From: Zygnema cylindricum
Taxonomy: Eukaryota; Streptophyta; Zygnematophyceae; Zygnematales; Zygnemataceae
DNA length: 64,000 nt
Assembly (NCBI GenBank): GCA_037447655.1
Contig: JBBHKE010001371.1
Span: 1 to 64,000 of the forward strand
Direction: 5' to 3'
Shown here one piece after another: positions 58,026 through 64,000 of this stretch. Within the stretch, counting starts at the first letter, position 1; each line of letters opens with the position of its first letter. The notes beneath the pieces were generated by a model, which had not been told where the DNA came from, searched no databases, and was given only the letters and a program-made list of their open reading frames with translations. The translations under genes were made by a program, and so were the position numbers.

Positions 58026-58780
58026 TCCAGAGGACAATAGAGTCTGCCACGTGGTAATTTGACAATTTCAAACTTCACATTTGATAAATTGCCTCTTGCC
58101 AAGAATCGAGTGTACTTATTCTAACTTGCAACTAGGCGATATATGCAATCGATATTTAGACAACGGTTACCGTGACGCATAGTAAATACTAAATAGTAAA
58201 TATAATGGTACGATATACAGATATTTCATTCCCGCGATCGTTTACAAGGGTTTATCGGGAGTGTTTGCAGTCCTGCTCCTTACAAATGTGTCACATCTTT
58301 GCGATACGTCGCCACGTTTTGTGGCGAGGCTTCGCGCTTGAATGCAACCGAATTGATGACGTCACATTTGCCTCTGTTGTCAGATTCGCGTCAAGTGGGA
58401 CGCGATTGTGGTCAAATTCGCTTCAAGGTGTACTTTACTCTCACTGGGCATGTCCTTTTCGAATTTTGCGTAGTCGCAAAAATAAATGAAAATGATTTCG
58501 ATTATCCCGTCAAGAAAAGGTGGATCGGACGGTCCATAGTGACCCCTTAATATTGTCGCGGAATAACTGTTATTTCTGTGTCGCGTAGTCCACGTTTTCG
58601 ATTATTATACTGTAGATTCGTGTTTCAAAGTACGCGTCGGATTGGGAAACGCGACGAATAAGCAAACTTCAGTAATATAGGATATAGAATAATACTATAT
58701 GTAGATATTTTACAGTGACAACAGTTTATTCCTCACCACACGATATATCCTCGCTCCTTGCCCCTTCGTAATCGATAGTA
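58026..58780. other. No gene seen
   Basis: AT-rich spacer between two M1 elements. The frame at 58,205-58,489 has no recognisable domain and no splice context. Confidence 0.5.
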
Positions 58781-58997
58781 CACAGTGTACCGCTATTAGT
58801 GTTAACGTTTTTATTTCCAGCTAAAACATATTTTATCCGTACATCTTTGTCCGATGTTCAATTTGAGACCGCCAATAGGAAGTTGAGATCTTGGCTTTCA
58901 ATCACAACCGTCAGATCCACAATTCCACATGTGCGTGCGGAGAAAAGTTGTTTTAAGAGACGAAAAAAAACACTAACACTAATAGCAATTCGAGGTG
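58781..58997. mobile_element. M1 MITE, 217-bp subtype
   Basis: CACAGTGTACCGCTATTAG and the inverse of CACCTCGAATTGCTATTAG, beside TA. It is the same length and sequence type as 18,399-18,615. Confidence 0.8.
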
Positions 58998-59149
58998 TAT
59001 TTACCATCGTCAATATCGCGATGAGAAAATTACCGAAACACTGTATTAATCACTACAGTGGCATTGCGTAACGTACATAATATCATCCGGTGGATCCCAG
59101 TTTGGTTTCATCGAATAACGGAGACTAAGAGAGTAAGGGGCGTCTCGTA

Positions 59150-59417
59150 GTTCAAAAGTAGGTGAAAGTAGGCCAATTCATTATGCCTATTGTACGCAAA
59201 ACATACAATGTGACCTCAAGACCCATACTGTATTGGTCGCAAAATGAAAAAAAAAGTAAAAGGGTTGAGTTGCACGTCGTTCGATAGAGAATTAAACGTC
59301 ATCGGACGGTCGTTGATCAAAGTAGCGATCAAAGTAGCGATCTATGAAGATCAATGAAAAGCCCATAACACAACTTGCACCTACCAAAGGCCTACCATAA
59401 AACACCTTCTTTTGAAC
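59150..59417. mobile_element. M3 MITE, first of four adjoining MITEs
   Basis: GTTCAAAAGTAGGTGAAAG at the left and the inverse of GTTCAAAAGAAGGTG at the right. TA precedes (59,148-59,149) and follows (59,418-59,419). The next element starts directly after that TA. Confidence 0.8.
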
Positions 59418-59419
59418 TA

Positions 59420-60093
59420 TGGTGCGTCTTTGTGTGCCAAAGTAAGGTATTTTTCTGTCGTATTCCGGTAAAACTTAGAGTCGTACCGCCTAAGTTTCAA
59501 CAGTACAAAAAAAAAAAAAAAAAAAAAAAAAGTGCATTTTGCGTCATCATCAAATTTAGGATGTACTAAATGTTGTCGTCATATGTTCTTCGACCCACGG
59601 CCACGCCAAAAAACGTCATCTTCAAACTTTTCTTTGAAATACAAGACTGATGTGTTTTAAAACAAACATGTAATTTTTTTTACAAAATTTAAAAAAAAAA
59701 TTAAGAGATGGCGAAAGGTACACAATTTGTTGTAACTTGTCGCTTTTCATTTGGTACGGACTTCTCCATTACAGGGGTTTGAAAATTCCGATGCCATTTG
59801 ACAAAATCCTGAGAAATCTCTGATGGCGCCCCAGCAAGTCGCAAAGGCCGCCTCTCTCACGCAAACTCGCATTCTCGCGACGTTTTAATGGAATTTTTTG
59901 TACGATTTGGTGCGTTATCACAGATTATACGTTGTCGACAGCCATCACGGGCATTGTCGACGTATACAATCGCCACGCCTTAAAGTGACAACTTCGTTTG
60001 GTACACATAGGGACACCAAAAATCCGGGTCCGCCGGGTCTCCGCTAAAAAACAAAGAAAATTCTCGAAGTTTGAAGTACATAGAGACGCACCC
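59420..60093 (+). mobile_element. M2 MITE, second of four
   Basis: TGGTGCGTCTTTGTGTGCC to the inverse of GGGTGCGTCTCTATGTAC. TA on both sides (59,418 and 60,094). A 25-A run lies at about 59,508. Sister copy in inverse orientation at 61,039-61,818. Confidence 0.8.
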
Positions 60094-60095
60094 TA

Positions 60096-61036
60096 AGGGC
60101 GTGTTCCCGTGTAACTGAAACTTTGAAACGTTATTTTTTATTATAACGCATACTTTAGGGTGTACTTTTCAAAGTGTGCCTATGTCAATCAATACTTGCG
60201 CCTTCATTACTTCAAATATATAACAGTTGTAGAAGTCTACGAAATGTGCGATAGTCTGCGAAACGAAATGTAGACGACTACGGAACTTCATAAAATTGGT
60301 GACTTATACAAAAACGGCGACGTATGTAGACGTCGAGGTCTTTGTGACATTGTAGATGTTTAGGGTTTTGTGACATAGCGCAGTCATGCTACCATGTGAC
60401 GTAATAAGTATGTAGATTTTCCGCCATGGCTTCCCGATTTCGTTTTCATATATTTCATCATTCGATATGCCATCAAACTCAGACCAAAAATATATAAAAA
60501 AAATAAACAAAATCTGTCATTTGATACTATTATTGCTGCATCTCGTGTAAATAAGAGAGAAAGAGGAGCTGTCGAGTGAGAGTGAGGGGGAGAGACGAAG
60601 ACGCGCAAAATTTTGCGAAGGACCCATGAATGAAAGTAAATGTCCGAGACCCCAACGATTTTTTCCGCACATGCTCGTCATTTTTGTACGGACATGCGCG
60701 TGACGAGCAGGGGAAAAAATACAGTGTGCTCCGCGTCGTTCAAAATTTTTGAAATCGTTTGACGCGTGCAATCCCGTTTTTCTATTCGTCAATAGGGTAT
60801 TATTTTGATAAAAATCAGGTTGTGATTTGATTCCAGTGCAAGTGTGAAGATGAGTTGGAAGTGGGTCGTGATGATAATAACGCCAAATTGTCGTACCTTT
60901 CAAGTTCCAATATGTCGTAAAATGTACTTGTGTTTTTGCCCATTTTTCGTACGACGTATTATTTTATCGTTGGAAGTCCCTTTTTCTATGAAAACCACGG
61001 AAAAAAATCCTTACTTGAGCACATGGGAACATTCCC
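60096..61036. mobile_element. M2 MITE, third of four
   Basis: AGGGCGTGTTCCCGTGTA to the inverse of GGGAATGTTCCCATGTG. TA at 60,094-60,095 and 61,037-61,038. Similar to 29,632-30,513 and to 56,040 onward. Confidence 0.8.
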
Positions 61037-61038
61037 TA

Positions 61039-61818
61039 TGGGTGTGCCTCTATGTACTTCAAACTTACAAAATTTACTTTGTTTTTTAGTGTAGATCCGG
61101 TGGACCCGGATTTCAAGTGCCCCTAAGTGTAACAACGAAATAGTAACTTAAAGGTGTGACGATTGTATACGTTGACAATACGCGCGACGGTTGTCAACAT
61201 CTACAATCTGTGATGTTGCAAGTTATTTTTTTTAATTGCGTGTGACGTAGCATGAGTTTTCGTGACAATGTATACGTACCGCCTTCCAGTCTGTGCCTTT
61301 TCACGGTCGAAGAAGATGCGCTTTGCCTTTGCGTCGCTCGTCCCTAGACGTGAAATAGCATCGGAATCTTGATACCCCGGGCAAAATAAAAACGGTACCA
61401 GGCGCAAACGGAAAAAACCAAACAAATTTGTGTACTTTGCCTCGTCGTACCTGAACGCAAACGGACAAAAATATAACGAATAGTGTACCTTTCGCCGTCG
61501 TTTAAATTCGTTTAAATTTTTTGTAAGAAAATTTACAATTGCGAATACGTGTTCCTATTTGTTTTTCGAAAATACTTTGTTTTAAAACACATCGTCCCTG
61601 CTTTTTAAAGGAAGTTTGAATATGGCGTTTTTTGGCGTGGCCGTGGGTCGAAGAACACAAGTCGACAACATGTAGTACATCCTAAATGCGATGATGACGC
61701 AAAATGCACTTCTTTTTTTTTCTATTTCTTTGTACGGTTGAAACTTACGCGGTACGGCTCTAATTTTTACAGGAAAACGACAAGAGAAAATCCTTACTTT
61801 GGCACATAAAGACGCACC
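61039..61818 (-). mobile_element. M2 MITE, fourth of four
   Basis: TGGGTGTGCCTCTATGTAC to the inverse of TGGTGCGTCTTTATGTGCC. TA at the left; AA at the right. Inverted copy of 59,420-60,093. Confidence 0.8.
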
Positions 61819-61887
61819 AAAATAGATGTGGGTTCATTAGTCATTTTCAGTTACACATCTTTCTTGTTTCTATTTGGTCGTGAACGT

Positions 61888-62897
61888 TGTTGAAATATAT
61901 GTATTTTCTAGGTCGGTATTGGAAAAATAAATAGAGTAAGTCAGCAAAGGCAACTTGCTTCTCGCTCAACTCTCTCGGGTCCCCATACTTGTTGCAGTCA
62001 CTGAAGAGCAAAGAGAGAGCTAGAGCAATGGCTGTCTAAAAGAGGATAGGCTAATTCGTAGTTTGTACCAAAATGATTGTGTCGGATCAAGGATTTGGAC
62101 GAAACGATACACGCTACGGGTTTCATGAATATATAAACATTAACGTAACAGCTAAATAACAGCAAACTAACCAAAGGAGCAATTCGTGCATGTACGCGAA
62201 TCTGAACCGTGTAAAATATGTTTATCGGGACGACGCCATTGGCCGCGACGCTGAAGTGAGCTTTGGCGGCATTTGGAGATAAGCGTCGCGCGGTGCCACG
62301 TTGCGCCACATTATTTGATACAGGAGAAGATGGGAGGAGGAACCGCTGGCTCCGGAATTTCACAGATGTCGCCTTGAAGACCATGTCGTCGTACAATAAG
62401 TACTCTGATAGACTTCCTTGTACTATATAGTGTTCTATTGGACTAGGGTTTAGTAGTAGGTAGTGGTGAGTAGGCAGACCAGACTTAGTGATATTTAGGT
62501 ACCTCTCTAAGAGCTTGTAACTATAAAGGTCATCTTTGACCAGCCATAACTTAATGCTCGGGTGAGCAAATTCAGTGATTCTTTTTGCTGCGAACTCAGG
62601 GGAGTCTAGGCTACATATGGGTGTAGTCCGTCAGAGGTTTTTGCGTGTTAGGGTGGCACTTATTCAGAGGGAAAGTCAAAGTGGGGAATACTGTCCAAAA
62701 CACATATTCTAGCTTTGCATTATGTGGTGGAACTGAGCACACACAAGGTCTTATCTTCACAGGGGTGAAGTTGTATTGGGGTTTTGATTATCAAGGGATC
62801 ATTCATTTGGGTTTATATCAACTGGGAGTCGGCACTATATATATTAGCTTCTTTTTAATATGCAAATTTTGTGGGCAATGGAGCCCATAGAATTTCA
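61888..62897 (+). mobile_element. LTR-B copy 3, solo-LTR-like
   Basis: The 1,010-bp unit starts TGTTGAAATA and ends AATTTCA. AACGT (61,883-61,887) and AACGC (62,898-62,902) flank it, a four-of-five match expected of a worn LTR target duplication. TATAAAG is at 62,522. The tRNA-like part (about 62,060-62,110) is strongly degraded. No coding region. Confidence 0.75.
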
Positions 62898-62926
62898 AAC
62901 GCCTCTTAGGCCGATGTCTAACCATT

Positions 62927-63087
62927 AGTGTTGTGTATCGTGAAAATGTATATTGCGATAAAATCGATGCTGATAGCTATCGGTTATCAAAGGGTGGGGG
63001 GTCTCGATACATCGCCGAGTCAACAAATTCTTATCCGATATAAGAGAAAAATATAATACTATATAATGTCTACCAATACTCAACACT
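62927..63087. mobile_element. M4-type MITE, 161 bp
   Basis: AGTGTTGTGTATCG at the left and the inverse of AGTGTTGAGTATTG at the right. The interior is rich in CGAT palindromes like 4,196-5,813, of which it may be a deletion derivative. Confidence 0.65.
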
Positions 63088-63737
63088 ACTAACAATCCAC
63101 GACCACCTAGCTTGCTATCGTATGGTTTAAATGTTTTAGGAAATTCTTTAGAAATAATAAAACTTTATCGCGTTGAGTATGATGAAAAAAACCATCGAAG
63201 TACAAAGGGGGTAAAAAAATATATATATAAAAAAAACACTTAAATACTAAAAAAACCAAAAGAGTATAATGGTGAAGTCCCATCAAGATATTTATGTAGT
63301 TGTACAACCAACATTACATACTATAATATTTTCGGCAATGTTATTATGCTCAATTTTATTTTATAAAAGATCTATCAATAAAGAACCCACATTGGAAATA
63401 CACGAATATATAAAATAATCTGTCAAAAAGGGGGATTTTTACAAATGTTGCTGAAACCTTTTTCCTACGAGACAATTTGTCTTTACACTTACTCTCCTCA
63501 CTCCTTTGTATGCAGTGATCCAAACGACTAAAGTGATGATCCAAAGCTAATGCAAGGATAATTTTTGCAATTACTTTGCTGCTCTTAAAGTACTCCCTAT
63601 CTAACGTGACGTGCACTACTTGCAAAATACATATGCGGCTCCTTAATGAGCAAGGCATGAAGGAAAACGAAGGAGCACAAAGAATGGCGTTCTTTCTCCT
63701 TTGAAACACAAAGTGAAATAAGAGATGTATTTCGTAA
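63088..63737. other. No gene seen
   Basis: AT-rich spacer. The frames present are short and lysine- or phenylalanine-rich and show no domain. Confidence 0.5.
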
Positions 63738-64000
63738 TGTTGGGTATCGGGTCAAATCAAATAGCGATAAGTTTGATATTTGATAAATCGATTATCGATC
63801 AGTCAAAGGCCTAAATGTATCGCACCTAGACCAGCATATTATATCGCGATATATTTGGTAAAAGGTGGGTGTACGTACAATTCCAGTATGGAATTACGAA
63901 AAATCTTTCTACTGGCTGCGCCATGGGTGGTTAAGAAAAGAATGACCTAGCGTCACTTCGATATATCGCGATTGAAGTATATCGTGATATTTGCCGACAT
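63738..64000. mobile_element. M4 DNA element, left part
   Basis: Begins GTTGGGTATCGGGT as at 4,196, with the same TATCGCGATAT patch. Near the window end, CTTCGATATATCGCGATTG corresponds to the stretch near 5,670 of the other copy. The right end lies outside the window. Confidence 0.6.

Overview
The window is nuclear DNA of a land plant. Three spliced genes have plant-type products: a DUF538 protein, a plant family-4 glycosyltransferase and an SMP/C2-domain protein. The rest is AT-rich and packed with plant-type transposons (Copia, hAT, many TA-flanked MITEs). I cannot name the species. Bacterial features such as operons, CRISPR arrays and ribosome binding sites are not expected here and none were seen.

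Layout. 1-5,800: repeats, a long CCCTCT microsatellite and a nested DNA element. 5,822-16,145: a three-level transposon nest. A hAT transposon with 16-bp inverted repeats holds a Copia retrotransposon with a perfect 5-bp target duplication, and the Copia element holds a solo-LTR-like element ('LTR-B'). 16,200-19,400: a string of MITEs. 19,647-21,574 (+): a three-exon DUF538 gene. 22,521-26,873 (-): a four-exon glycosyltransferase gene. 27,260-33,650: a repeat block holding two copies of one repeat, an LTR-B copy, MITEs and a hAT-type MITE with a perfect 8-bp target duplication. 33,936-44,850 (+): a 16-exon gene for an ER-anchored SMP plus three-C2 protein of 854 aa, including a 33-nt micro-exon. 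45,450-50,200: microsatellites, an inverted copy of the repeat at the window start and a coding-like 27-bp minisatellite. 50,626-54,748 (-): a five- or six-exon gene of unknown function, with a 10-N assembly gap in intron 2. 54,000-64,000: MITEs, including four placed head to tail and separated only by single TA dinucleotides, a further LTR-B copy and a repeat that runs off the window end.

Exon models were built by eye from reading frame, GT-AG sites and matching intron phase. For the three recognised genes every junction keeps frame. Family labels used below are mine: M1 (terminal repeat CACCGYGAATCGCTATTAG, TA-flanked), M2 (AGGGTGYGTYCCCATGT, TA-flanked), M3 (GTTCAAAAGTAG, TA-flanked), M4 (GTTGGGTATCG) and LTR-B. 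The three recognised genes are independent housekeeping-type loci with no visible functional link. The transposons sit between them and in their introns, not in coding exons.
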